A stretch of 64,000 nucleotides of DNA from Pelobates cultripes (taxonomy: Eukaryota > Chordata > Amphibia > Anura > Pelobatidae), in assembly GCA_933207985.1 (NCBI GenBank), contig OW240924.1:74339828-74403827 (forward strand), written 5' to 3'. The notes beneath the pieces are model-generated. The model was not told the origin of the DNA. It saw only the letters and a list, made by a program, of their open reading frames with translations, and searched no databases. Shown piece after piece: positions 11,880 to 24,900 of this stretch; within the stretch, counting starts at the first letter, position 1; each line of letters begins with the position of its first letter. A program made the position numbers and the translations under genes.

Positions 11880-12330
11880 ATTTACCGGGCCTTAGAATGG
11901 CTGGACTAACATAGGAAAGGACAGAAAATAGTCAGGGACAAGCCGAGTTCGAGGGAGCCAGAAAACAATTAAGCGTATAAACAAGACGAGTCAAAGGGAA
12001 GGAGAACACAGAATAGTGAAAACCAGAGCCAAATCAAATACCAATAAACCAAACCAGAGTATGCACTATAGGGAACAATCAAGCTTGAACCACAACTGGG
12101 CAATGATTCATTGCAAATTATTCCTTTTTATAGTTTGGTTCTTTAAGTGATGAAAGTTTCGGCGGGACATGATGTTGGCGTGCATGCGCCGCATCATAAA
12201 AAGGGGTGGCGCTACCGCGGCCGAATGGCTGAGATGAGAGGAGGGAGTTTGAGGAATGTCCCCATCAGGTGGGAGAAGACTCACAGGCTGGATCCTGCCT
12301 GAGCAGTGCCAACAGGTACCCTGACACTAA
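11880..12330 (-). mobile_element. Decayed gypsy LTR fragment related to the 48-54 kb element
   Basis: The stretch starting CCTTAGAATGGCTGGAC (about 11,889) follows the same order of short motifs as the gypsy LTRs (CCTTAGAATGGCCGGAC, then GACAAGCCG, then a run of CAAA/GAAAACC motifs). It ends near the GC-rich part and GGTACCCTGACA. The similarity is patchy, so it is a relative rather than a copy. Strand is set by analogy with the full element. No pol sequence accompanies it, suggesting a solo or truncated LTR. Confidence 0.45.
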
Positions 12331-15230
12331 GGACACCGCTTGGCCATATCTGCCCCATTTCCTCACTTTGTTTTACTTTAACAAATCTTTGTATTTTGCT
12401 TATGTGCTCTAGAAACAGACACTCTTAAGCACCAAGACAACTACATTTCAATGACAGCCACTAGAGGCACTTCCTCCTTAAGGCACGACCTCCATAAGAA
12501 GGTGACCTTTAAGTTACTTTGGGCATCATCCAATAAACACTGCTGCAGATTTTACAAACAACCGTCAAATTATGAATACCAAAATAATTTTTTTTTAAAG
12601 TGAACTGATCATGCTTTGACTCCCACCAAAAAAACTTCCTTGCAGCTATAACTTTATCTCGAAAATTATCATTAAAACAGAGCACACTTCTCTCTTTTCA
12701 AAATAGAAATATTAAATGCACATCTGTGTTCTATAGTTAGAACAGGGTCTTTAAAAACATGATCATCTAATGATTCTTTATTCTGAGTGCACCTTTAAGG
12801 CTTGTTTTATTTTTTTCTCTGCATAGAATTCTGTGTGATGATTGATATCTGCTCATGTGGGCAGGCTAGTGCTGAAATATTCCTACAAGAAGAAATTCTA
12901 CAGACGTCAGAATGTAAACAGTGTGCACTTAAAATCTCATACTTCTCAGAATTTTTTTCAGGGAACCTCTACGGGTCAGGTTGTCACCTGAAACAAATAG
13001 TAGTTTACCTATAGGTTATTCAGTTCAAATGTTGCCATAATTGCAATCAGATACATAGTCACAATCCAGCTCGTGAAAAATGTTTGCAAAATAAGTTTCC
13101 AAAATGGATTAATTTTAATTACCTGTAAGTAATCAAAGTGGTAAATGAGCCTTCGAGTTTTTAAGACCAACAAACTCTTGCCTGCTTAACCGCCCTCCAG
13201 ATGTGAAAGGAGGAGAGCCACCACTTGTGTTGTGACACAAACAATAAAAGTGGACTTTTCGGTTACACAAAACAGGAGAGCATGAAAAACTGTGTGTTGT
13301 GGGAGTCACATTCAAATATTTAATGCCAAGGATTTTTCTGCACTTCTGACCAAGCCTTCACATACTATTCTTTACCTTTGTATTTAGAGCATCCAATAAT
13401 AAATTGCTTTAAAAAACATTAATCTGGCTTTCATATGATGACTTATTGGTACATAAAAAACATGACTGTAAGTTGCTTTGGAAATATGTTAAAGGGTCAC
13501 TAGTGCTTTGTCATCATTTTGCTAATAGACTCATACATTAATAGACTTTAATAAATATTTCTTTACTTGAACACATCAGAGTACATCTTGGGTCCAAAAA
13601 TATTATGATGTAAGATACCATAATACAGCATTCACACCAGCATTGGCATTTTCCAAGTGGTATTGGGGAATTCAGTATCACTAAATACCTATCATTCCCT
13701 TCTGTCAATTGGGGCCAGATAAAGTGGTCACATGCGGCAAGGTAAGCCATGCACTATTGAGTCACCAATGAGGTCTGAAAAGACAACAAGAACATGGGCC
13801 AGAAGATCACAACACCCTTTTGCCGGCAGACAAGCCCTAACCTAGTCATTTTTATGAAGAAAAAAATAAACATCACTTTGACTACTCATAAGGACTTCCA
13901 CCTAGACGTATGAAGAGAACCAGGCTAAATATGCTCATCAAATTTTATGCCAATAAAAACTAGGAATCTGGGTCTGCGCAAGATTGTCCATGACTCAAAA
14001 GCTAGTGATTAAAGTGAGAACTCCTAGTGAATTCATAGAGAATTTCAAATTTAAGTCCAGAGTAGCCAAAATTAAAGTATAGCTGACTTAAATAAGTTTC
14101 TTGTTGGGCTATTTTGACCTTAAGTTTGAAATTCCCATTGAATTCACTTTAAATTTAAGCCATAGGAGTAACATTGTCAAAATGGAGTCTGAAAAGAGGG
14201 ACTTCCTGCAAGGACGCCCAAGAAAAGAGAGCCCGAAAGAGCATGTGTTATTCTAGAACAATGATTAAGAACCTTTTCTCCAAAAAAGGCCAAGACCATT
14301 GAGCTCAGAGTGACCCCTACATTGCATCCCACCCAAGGTGTCGGCGTCCCTCAAGACCACAGACCAGATGGGCCTTTAAAAGGAGTAGACCTGGGTCAGA
14401 AAAGGGTAAAAACCTTGTTGGAAATTTGGTTTTACTAATAAAATATATAAGCAAATCATATCAACATATCTGTGGGCAGAGCTGTGGAACAAATACAGAG
14501 AACAACTAGATGATGACAAACCAGTTATAATGGGCTCCTTCATATGAAGGATTTTGTGTACAAGTATCATGACATTGGTACTTGAGCAAACGTTTCAGAG
14601 CAAACAGTTGGTTGACTTGGAACTAAAATAGTGGTTGAGAACCACAGAACTGGGTTAGTAACCACAAATCTAAAATATTTCAGCAGAAGTTAATTGATTA
14701 GCATGGTCATGGTGCACCTGTAACCTCAGAATAGATTGGGTTAATGTAATCTGTGCCTTTGAGACAAAGACATGTGTACAGTGAAAGCAGACCTGCCAAA
14801 CTTTCTGATTTGCTTCCCATGGTAATTTCTACGTTATGTAAATAGCACAGGTAAAGCAAAGCTTTGCATGACATGTAAATAAAGGAATTTGTTTTACAGA
14901 ACAGGAGACAATTTTCTAGTTTCCTTTATATTTAACAAACGTCTCCGATGCTCCTGTCAAAGGGTCAGATCCCTCAACTGGCTGACACATACTTGAGTTC
15001 GAAGCTTTTAGCTAGCTCACTGAGGAAGAAAAAAAAAAAAAGGACATTGTCCAGCAATGGGCAGGTAACTAAATAGAATGAATTAAGCTTGCTTGTTTTT
15101 ATAACTCATTAGGGTCACATTTTTGCATAACAGAAAATATTTCCCAGGAAAATATATGTATTAATTAAGGGTAAAACAAATTAAATCAATAAATACACAC
15201 ATGATATGATACAGTTTATGACGCTCATAC
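12331..15230. other. SLC25A21 intron, no supported feature
   Basis: AT-rich intronic sequence with scattered short ORFs of random appearance. No exon with carrier similarity, tRNA or clear transposon ends was recognised before the exon at 15,231. Confidence 0.5.
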
Positions 15231-15297
15231 CTTTACTGCTCGTTTTGGTGTCTCGGCTAAGATGGGGGGAAGAATCCCTTTGTAGAATCCAAACAAA
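15231..15297 (-). CDS. SLC25A21: SLC25A21 internal exon (LFGFYKGILPPILAETPKRAVK)
   Basis: A 67-nt exon. Its first base completes a glycine codon begun in the exon at 41,223-41,306, followed by 22 codons reading LFGFYKGILPPILAETP and KRAVK. The FYKG and ETPKRAVKF-type run is the matrix helix and start of helix 2 in carrier repeat 1 of SLC25A21. The acceptor is CTGTTTGCAG and the donor is AAG|GTATGA. It ends in phase 0, as the exon at 4,804 requires. The flanking introns are about 10.4 kb (downstream) and 25.9 kb (upstream) and full of repeats. Confidence 0.93.
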
Positions 15298-17959
15298 CTG
15301 CAAACAGAGAGGCATAGAAAGTTACATTGTAATCATTGGGATCGTTGCTTTCCAAATGACTGAACAGCCATTCTAATTGTTAACCAGTCATAGACAATCG
15401 GTATAACCACACACTGTTATAATCAACGTCTAAAATAACAGCAGCGTGTATCAAAACATCAGCTCACAAGAGACATAGGTGTTAATGTTGGGTGCAAAGT
15501 GTTACATACATTCACAAAACCACAAACAGAAGTTTTGAACTGAACTCCGAATTGTAAAATTTAGAATAAAATGACCATACGGTTGCTGAATTTTTCCAAA
15601 TCAGCATTTTTGTAGCCCAAATTTTGCCATTTGGTTTTATAACTCCCTACATGTCAGTGTTTAAAGAATAAACCCCATTATTTTCCTTTTAGAAGTTGAA
15701 GAGGCATCCAGGTGTCCATTATTATAATTATCTCCTGTACCAGTAATGCTAAACTTTAAATAGCATTTGTTTGTGAAATACACTTCCTATAATGCTTATC
15801 CAGCGGTTAGCCCATTAACCGCTCTGTCCGTTATCCATCCCTGTCCTATACTGTTTGACAAGATGTACCCGTGATCATTACTAGTAATAAACCTTAAAAA
15901 GAAAGAAAAAAGAAAAGCAGTGGATTTATTAAACTCCCCATGACAGATGTGCCAGGACATGATATGGAGGGGAGAGTTATATGCTGTACAGTGACCCAGG
16001 TCCCCAAGGTTACCAATGCCTCTGTTCTGATAATCCACCTATAGAATAGAATATTACTCTAGTCCTCCCAATGGTTATGTTACTTAAAAAGATCTGGAGT
16101 AATCTCAGAATTGGCCCCTCAGTCTTTTATAATTTGTTATAAATGTGTTATGTGCTATATGTGTGTGATGTATATATATTCACCAGTTCATATATTTCAC
16201 CGGGTAATCAATGTACATGACTAACCTTATACATTTTTGAACTATGTACTTCTCTGTGACGTGCTTCATGTAAAATTTGCAAAAAGAATAATAATTAAAA
16301 AAAAAAATTCAAATAAAAAAAATACTTGAGGCTATAATCGCTGCCAAAAGTGCTTCAACTAAGTATTGACTGAAGGGTTTGAATACAAGTGAATACATGT
16401 GATATTTCATTTAAAAAAAAAAAACATTTTTGGGTTTTTTTTGAACAAATTTGCAAAGTTTTCAAAAATCCAGTTTTTGATAGTCAATATAGAGTACGGA
16501 GTGTAGAAAAGGAAGTTAAATTAAAGGAACACTATAGTTTCAGAAATACAAACAAATTTTACCTGCCTACAGTGTCCCTAACTCTAACCCTAAACGCAAT
16601 AATCCTAAAATACCCCCTATACCCAAATGGTAAATTTAAGCCCACTGTAGCCCTAAACTCAATATTCTTAAACATAAGCCCTTATACTATAACTTTAACC
16701 CATCTTGAGCTGTTAATCTTGTATAAACACCCTATGTAATCTCACTCTGATGTCAACCCATTTGTCATCCCTTTTTACCCTTAACCTTTCAATGAGGAGA
16801 GGCTTCTGCCTGGCCAGTCAGATGTAAAAGCCAGATTGGTGGAGTGTTGCAGTGAAGTTTCTGCTTCTAAAACTTTCTCCCATTTCCACATATCCAGTGT
16901 GACAATCGGGGTCTTCCACGGCCTTTCTCCCCCAATTGCTCTGTTTTTGTCTGAGTGGCCAGCTCCAGGAAGAGCTCTGATTCTTCCAGACTTTTATCAT
17001 TTAAGAATTGTGGAGGCAACTGTTCTATTGTGAACCTTAAATTCAGCCAATATTTTCTGTAGTCTTTCCCAGATCTATACCTCGAGACACTATTGTCTCT
17101 GGCTCTGCAGGTACAGTAGTTCCATTCACCTCATGTCTACATTTTTGCTCTGGTATGCATTAACAGTTGAAAACCTTCAATAGACAGGTTTATGTCTTTC
17201 AAAATCATGTCCAATGAATTGAATTTGCCAAAGGTGGCTTAGAAACACGATCTCAAAGATGATCCTGAGAAATTGGATGTATCTGAGCTAAATTTCAAGT
17301 ATCATAACAAAGGGTCTGAATGTTTGTGTGAATGTGATATATTAGTTTTAAGTAAAAAAATAAATAAAAAAAAAGGCTATATTGAGTGTGGATTGATGAT
17401 TTATTTTTTTTTTGTCAATCTTTCTTTTATTAAGGCATATATGAAGGGTACAGAATAGAGACAGGGGAGATGCATGGGTAGTCCACAAAATAGGGTAAAT
17501 ATAGCAAAAACCTTGTTGATTACATTTCCCAATTATTAATGCCTCATTTTTTATATTTTTGTAAGTCGCTTAACGGTAGTGTATTGTAAACATGCTAACC
17601 TAAAATGCTATATAACGAGTGTGATATTTCCAGTGTATTTTATGATTTAAGTACATGCAGGCTGAACAAGCAAGACTGGCTTGTAAAAACTAAGTAAAAT
17701 CAAGCGAAAATTAAACAGGCCCAACAGAATTGTTCCCAGGACTAGTAGTGATTGCAAGGCTAAGATGCACTAAATCCTTTGCATTGTGTACAATCTGTGT
17801 ACAATGGTGTGTACATTGTGTACAATGGTGGCTTACTGTCCCGTGTTATTAGGGTGTACATAATCTGTGTTATCACATAAGAGACGTGTTATGCTATGAC
17901 AGTAGTAAGTCGCTTGTATAGCGTGTTCCAATAAGCTTTCAATAACTTTCTAGTGAGTG
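15298..17959. other. SLC25A21 intron with MITE-end and CCCTAA-like sequence
   Basis: Mostly unassigned. At 16,521 a typical MITE end occurs (TTAAAGGAACACTATAG) without a matching far end. It is followed at about 16,570-16,790 by a loose series of CCCTAA/AACCCT-like words, too irregular to be telomeric repeat. A-rich runs lie at about 16,295-16,325 and 16,410-16,425. Confidence 0.5.
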
Positions 17960-18990
17960 TTTGCTATTTGAGTGTGTCTAGAGTAACATATTTAGGTAAA
18001 TGACCAGGTGTAGATGTAACACAGAGTGTCCAACAGTGTAAGTCCTGAAAAATGGCCAGACCGTGGTCCAGGGATGGGGTGGCCGCAGATCTCAGCCGAT
18101 GCCTCTGAAGTGTTTCTCTTTGCGAGCTGGGTTGTTGGTTGCGGGCCGCGGCCTGCATGCGTCCGGGTTGTCTCCCCTTATGCCCATTCTAGTGGCTCTG
18201 CTTGTGCGACTGGGTAAGTGTAGGTCGTTCGGGCTCCGTCTGGGTGGGGGTTCCGGCAGCGATTTCAGGTGAGTCAGCGAGGAGAGGAGGTGGTTGCGGC
18301 TGGGGGCTTCTCCTTTATTCCCAGCATCCTGTGGGGTTGGCACCATGTGGCCACAGACTCGGTTGCCTCTCGGGGCCAGGTCTTTCCCATGATGGGCGTT
18401 ATGGAGGGCCCTGATAGTTATCCGCCGCCAGCGGCGGGTGGCTCTCCTGCGGTGTGGTCGGTGAATAGGAGGAAGTCTCCTAACGTTCCCCTGCCGGGAT
18501 AGGTGTTCCGCCTGTGTGCGGCGGCTTTTCCCGGGGTATGCCCGCTCTGCCTTACAGCTTGGGACAGCCTCACGTCCTCTCAGTATGTAGGAGTTTGACG
18601 TGTCGTCCGACTTTCCAGCTTCTCCAAGAACCGGCTGAACAGTGCATCAAGGCGCTCACGTATAGGCTGGGTGGGAGCATGCTCTGCAGTTTGGCCTGAG
18701 GTTGCCATTTTATGAGCGTCTGCTTGACTGTGTGTTTCACGCTGTTGGTTATCGTCATCCATTGGCATCATCCAGCGGCCGCCTCTCCCCACCACCATGC
18801 GTTGTAGGCCCCGAGTTCCCGACCCAGACTCCCAGCGGGTTTGCAGGTCTGTGAGGTGTCCTCTTGTACCCACGCTTTCACAGTGCCAGGTGTGGTTGGC
18901 TAAAGGACCAGTTTGGGTGAGTTTTTCTCCGTTATCTCACAGAAAGCATGTCTGCTCAGCTCCCCGGTCAGGCCCGCTTCCTGGATTGAT
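17960..18990 (-). mobile_element. Possible L1-like LINE 5' region with ORF1 N-terminus
   Basis: A locally GC-rich kilobase in an AT-rich intron. On the minus strand, around 18,580-18,760, a reading frame gives HKMATSGQTAEHAPTQ followed by IRERLDALFSRFLEKL. This resembles the N-terminal, coiled-coil-leading part of L1/Tx1-type ORF1 in amphibians. Proline- and arginine-rich reading continues toward 18,100 with frame changes. It would be a 5' fragment, since no endonuclease or RT follows. The assignment is tentative. Confidence 0.38.
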
Positions 18991-19103
18991 GTTAAACAAG
19001 TATTTAAACAATTGTAGCACAAGCCTGCAATATAAAAAATATGAAATAATGAAAGTCTGTATAAAGTATATGTATATATCGGTATATACATATAATTACA
19101 TAC

Positions 19104-19124
19104 ATCACACACACACACACACAC
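19104..19124. repeat. (CA)n microsatellite
   Basis: A run of about ten CA dinucleotides preceded by TA-rich sequence. Confidence 0.9.
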
Positions 19125-20339
19125 GTTTAAATATTGCAGATAGAAAATTGCAAACATACAGCTACATTACAATGGGAAAGTCACACAGGACTTGACTGAA
19201 CTTTACATATATCTCTTAGTTACGTGGATACGAGAGCTCATTTATTTCAGTACTGCCCAGCTTTGATGACAGCTAAATGATAGAGGGTTGGGAGACTGAA
19301 AGGGAGGAGTGACCTCTTCCCAGGTGTGCTGTTTGCTTTTTAATGCTTCGATGCACGTCCTTTTCTTTTACATCCCATCTCTAATGGGTCTCTCTGCCAT
19401 TTTTGCTCCTGATGTTTGCATTGGTTCATGTTACTGCTACTTTATTCTCACATACCCGCATCCTGGACGCACACCCTGTGTTCAATAGGCAACGGGATGC
19501 TTTTAAGGAAAAAAAGATGGACAATAAATTTAGTTGTCAGGTCTCAGATTAATTTAGAGCAAAGGTGTGGCAGAAATAGCACAATGACTGGCATTTTAGA
19601 AGAGGATTCTTCTGTGGCAGGTGTAATGACAATTTAAAAAGAAGTGCAGAAGGACTAAAATCATAAAAGGGTATCTGAGATGCACTTATTCAAACTGTCC
19701 ACACTGATAAAATTTTTGAGGTCAGGAGCCTGACATATATGTATCATTGTGCTTTATCTATTTTATATATCTGAGCTAACAATGTACCTCTGCTACTTGG
19801 GTAAATATATATTACACAAAGATTTAAGTAAATTTATATTTATGTTTTTTTCTTTTTTACATTATTAGTAATATTTTTAATACCACCACAAATATATTCA
19901 ACTAAGCTTAAACTCCATGTGTTTAATAAATAATAAAAATTTTATAAAAATTAAATCACGACTAATCGCTGATAATTTGAGTTAACTTTTTTAGAGTTTT
20001 CTTGGTTTTATTATAGACTTTCTCATTTCTTTTAAATTTAAAATAAGGATTCAGCAAATTCCAAATTCAGAATCCAGTTCAGACAAGGCAAAGCAAACAC
20101 TGAAAATGAAGAGGAGAAATAGAAGCATTGTTCCGTTTACTCTTCTATGTATGCTTATGCCATAATAATTGCCTTGTGCAAATGACGATGCTGCCTGGCG
20201 CTTGTGTGTCCCCACTGGTGCAATGTGGCAGAGGCCATGCGGAAGCCTGCTCGGCATGCAGGAGAGGTCAGGGAGGGCCCGTGGCCTGAAGAAAAAGGGA
20301 GGGACTAGGGAATAGCCAAAAGGGCACCTGTCTCCCACC

Positions 20340-20790
20340 TTCCTTTACAGGGATTGAGGTTCCGCCTGCAGGAGAGTGGGAGCTGATCATGTAACTTAGT
20401 CTGTGCTTGGTTCAGTCTCCTGGCGTCCTTGTTCTTGGTTCCTGATCCTTGTTCCCGGTTGCTGATTTCTGGTTCCTACTTCCCGGTAATACTTCTCGGC
20501 TTCTGACCTTCGGCATAACCCTGACCATGCTTCATATCCCTGACCCATAGATTCTGATATCCTGCTTCTATTTGTGGATCTCCTGGCCTTTGACCACACT
20601 CCTTTTGCTGCCGGCCCTGACCATCAGACTGCCTAACTCCGCTTCCTGCCTGCTCCTTTCTGGCTTCTTTGGTAAATAAAGGCACCCATGCCTTCATAGA
20701 TATATCAGAGTCCATATCACTCTCAGGCACTTGGGAAGGTTGTGTATGCAAGGGGTTGACGTTCCACTGCAAGTGAGTTCCTCTTCAAAC
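20340..20790 (+). mobile_element. Possible decayed solo LTR
   Basis: C/T-rich sequence with repeated TTCCTGAT/TTCCCGG words, then CTGCCGGCCCTGACCATC, and a polyadenylation-like AATAAA near 20,675. This is the composition of the R-U5 part of some amphibian gypsy or ERV LTRs. No second copy, clean TG/CA ends or target duplication was found, so the call is weak. Confidence 0.28.
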
Positions 20791-21140
20791 CAACCAGTCG
20801 GTTGTCACAACAAGTCAATATATACTCAAATCACAAATGTGTGGATGCTCACATTTTCTTGAGCCTATATGAACCGGCTCAAGTAAAAAAAAGCATGGGT
20901 CGAAGAGTCCCCAATACTCTGGAACCAATGTTTCACCAGTCCTCCAAAGAAAGTAGAAATGCACCAAAATTATACAAAGATAAGGATATTTGTACAAATA
21001 AGATTATACCAAATCTTACATATAGGTATTTCTTCAAATAGTGAACAGCTTGAATAAAAACAGCAGCAATAAAACATTGCAGCACAACGCATTTCGACTT
21101 GTATCTTCTTCATGTGCTCTCAATGTACACTGTTCATTGT

Positions 21141-21463
21141 TCCATATATCTATATATAAAACTTGATTGTTAGAATAGGGTTTTTTTTTCTTTTACCAGA
21201 TGCAATTAATTTTCTCTCTTCCAAGAATAACTTTTCTCATAGTGGTAAAAATGTCTACCTGTAACTTATCTCTTTCAGAAAACACACTGATCCAGAAACC
21301 AAGAGGATCTTCTGTTTGTTCTTTAGCAATCTTTAAATACTCAGTAGATTTTTTTAAGAGAACATTGTTTTCTCATAGCTATCCTTCATAGCTATCCACT
21401 CTAATTTAAGATCGTTGCGTCATGAATACACACACACATTATCCACACATTAAAATTGATGGA
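21141..21463. repeat. 325-bp tandem duplication, copy 1
   Basis: First of two adjacent direct copies, starting TCCATATATCTATATATA and ending TTAAAATTGATGGA. It is nearly identical to 21,476-21,802. A minus-strand reading contains EQTEDPLGFWISVFSERD, which may be an old coding fragment of unknown origin. Confidence 0.9.
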
Positions 21464-21475
21464 TGTTCATTGACT

Positions 21476-21802
21476 TCCATATATCTATATATAAAATTTG
21501 ATTTTTGTTAGATATAGGGTTTTTTTTTTCTTTTACCAGATGCAATTAATTTTCTCTCTTCCAAGAATAACTTTTCTCATAGTGGTAAAAATGTCTACCT
21601 GTAACTTATCTCTTTCAGAAAACACACTGATCCAGAAACCAAGAGGATCTTCTGTTTGTTCTTTAGCAATCTTTAAATACTCAGTAGATTTTTTAAGAGA
21701 ACATTGTTTTCTCATAGCTATCCTTCATAGCTATCCACTCTAATTTAAGATCGTTGCGTCATGAATACACACACACATTATCCACACATTAAAATTGATG
21801 GA
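21476..21802. repeat. 325-bp tandem duplication, copy 2
   Basis: Second direct copy, separated from the first by 12 bp. Differences are a few single bases and T-run length changes. Sequence continuing to 21,995 also stays open on the minus strand (SSKDIFEDVKKSLVSARS), suggesting the duplicated piece came from one end of a longer element. Confidence 0.9.
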
Positions 21803-21995
21803 TTTGTGACTTCACAGACAATTTGTAAACTTCAAGAGATTTTAGAAGGACAAAAATAAAAAGTGATTTTGAGCCTACTCTAAAAGTTAATGGATGATGC
21901 AACATTTCCATAGCAACAGATTTATGGTCCTTTTTAGAACGAGCAGAAACAAGTGACTTCTTAACATCCTCGAATATGTCTTTTGAAGATGGCAT

Positions 21996-24900
21996 GATAA
22001 GCTACAATACATCATGTTGAAAGGCAAATGTGCAAGGTTATTGGGTGAAGTCTTCCAAGACCGAATAACTTCAGCACAAAGTCAATAATCTAATTCTGTT
22101 AACCAGAGATGTGATTCGTTAACTTTACATGAAAACCCTGTGGTTATACACTAATCTTACCCATCATTGTCTTTTAAAAGAACCAGTTATGTTACCAATC
22201 AAGATCAGTTATTTAATCATAAACACTCTCATGATACAACTAGGGAATGTGCAAAATGATTATTCGGGCTTAAACATTTTTACATTACATGGACAGCTTG
22301 TGGGTAAAAGTTAGATAGGCAAGCCTCTTAGAGTTGCTGCATTGATAGTGGTTGCCACATAGCACTGATACATAATAAGAATACACAGAAAAGCACCACA
22401 AGCTTCAAAGCAGCAGTAGAGCCCTTTTCTCTGCCACCTTCTTCTCGTGTATAGGTTGCAAATCCCATAGGCTGGTGTTTGCTACAAGAGGTCGACCAAT
22501 GTGCCACTGCCTGCTGGGTGGTCTACCTGGGATAAGCAGGGATGGAGGACACCAGACCGGATGCAATACCCCAGGACAGGCAATCCTAGAGCAAGATTAC
22601 AGACAGCAGAGAAATAAGAACCATGAAATGTATCTCCTGCTCCCTGACTAGAACACTAAAGGTGGTTGAGTTGTAGACTCAATCAGAACAGGGTATATAC
22701 CCTCTATTGGTGATAGATACCCATTTTTTCTGTAAAGTCTGTACATGAAATGGGTCTTACTATTCTTCAATGACGACATTACTCTAGCTCTGCTTGAAGT
22801 CTTCATAAAAGCATATTGACACTATGTGGAGCAACATTTTCCGACATTCTACAAGTTCATATCCAAACAGCCATGCCAGTTATAGGTCGTTTTTGCGGAC
22901 GTTTGACAAAATCAGAGAGCTGACCCCTTGTGGATATCGGAAGTAGTCAAGAACACAGTATGACTAATCACATGCCTTGTATTCACTTTCCAGTCTGCTT
23001 TGTCCTCATGTCACTGCATTGTCTTTCAACACCCGCTGCTTGCACTATGTTACGTAAGGCCTTCTCCCCCTTCTTTGTCCTGTTGACATTTAATAAATCT
23101 CGTGCTACTCGGCTTTACCTGCATTAGAAATATTTGCTTGCCTTCACAAAAAAAATAAAAAAAGAACAAATGCTTCTGTTGAAAAATTGGCAGAGGAGAT
23201 AGCTGTTTCCTGCTTATTTATTGGCTCTGCCAGCTAACGCAACTTTAAGGACAGAGATTGATATGTATCCTGGCTTCCTGCCTTAATTCTTAGGTAGCCG
23301 GTCAGTTAATTAACTCTTTACGGTCAGTAGAAAAAAAAGGCAAAATTATTGTTGCATGGCACATACAACTAGCTGCACCATCTGAAATATACATCAGTTT
23401 GTATCAGCAACAGCAGAACGGACTGGCAGGTAGAGTAAACAAAATAACAGAAACAACACATGAGAAAGAGAAAAAAGAAAGTTAGGATCTTACTGCAGTA
23501 ACTAAAGTCAACTGTACAAATGGGGTTTCAAAGGTTCAATGGTGAGACATAAAACGCATTAAGGATTCAGCTCTAGAAGAGGTATGATATCTGATATCTA
23601 GCTCTTCAATATGTGAGCTTTTATGGCAAAATGAGAGGACAGACAGAGTCCAAAGATGTAAAAGCTTGCGGGTGTACTGATCACAAAAACTGCTACATGA
23701 GCAATGACAGCATATGTAATGCATGGCTAAATAGGATTAGCAAAGAGGAACCGAAGTCTCACAGGAGTTGACAGCATTCCAAGAGAGATTGAAGCTGCTC
23801 TGCAGGGCAAGAGGTGACCATATTCAGTGCCAGCTGTAAGGGTGTTCAATCTATACAATTTCCAAAATGGTGATGCGCTTCTTCCCCCCTCCCCCTCAGT
23901 GCAGTTCTCTTCCAAAAGGGCACATGGGGTGGAGACATACAAAAGGGTCATAATATGGACAGCCATAACGAGGTCGTAGACATGGGCACACAAGGGTGGC
24001 ATGGAGATAGGCACATAAGTGGGCATAAAAAGGGACACACAAGGGCATGAAGATCAGCACACTGAGAGACATGAAGATGCACACACAATGAATACATGGT
24101 GGCACCAAAAGGGATATGAAGATGAATATGCACGGAGGGTATAGAGAGCGGAACACAAAGGGGGGCACACAATGGGGGGTGGAGTGGTACACAACTGAGA
24201 GTGAGAGGAATGCATTAGACCAGATGGAGGACAACACACTATGACTTCTGTCAGTTTGCTCAACCGTTTAGTTCATGTATTGTATTATCTTCTTCTGTTA
24301 ATTGGATGTTTTTGTCCTCTTTTTATACGTTTTGAAAATTGATGATCAGCAATAGATGGGACCGCTACAAATGGAAATCTATATATACTATTCAATGAGA
24401 GTAATACACCATTGCAAACAGTATATAACTTGGAGCAAATTTCACATAGTTGTTTTAAGTTTCTGCACTGTAATATCGATATGTGAACGACTTTGTCATA
24501 TGTACTCTTGATATATGGCACTTGTGTTGACCATGTATATGTCTGATTGTCAACCCTTAAATAAATAATTAAAATATATACATATTTTACTATGACACAT
24601 TGTTAAAGTGCAAAAGTAGTTCCAAAAACGATCAGTTATATTTTGTTTTTGATGCGTGTAAGTGATCTTGTTTCCTTACTAGTACTTTCATACGTATTAT
24701 AATGCACGGAAATTGAATGTAGTAAATAAGTTAAAAGGTGGTTGCTTTTTCTGATTTTATTTATTTTATGTAGACAGGCAGCAAAGCAACAGGCAGAAAA
24801 CAATATATATTTTATAGGGAATGTGGTCTAGATCAGGGGTTCCCAACCCAGTCCTCAAGGGACCCCAACATTTAGCTTTTTTTTTTTTTTTCCCAATTAC

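Noticed and set aside
16570..16790. Interstitial telomere-like sequence (CCCTAA words)
   Set aside because: Words are irregularly spaced and interrupted; no run of consecutive hexamers.
23896..24263. Cys/Ser/Leu-rich minus-strand ORFs of 74-113 codons
   Set aside because: They lie in an imperfect short-unit repeat and have three overlapping frames open; no domain or start context.
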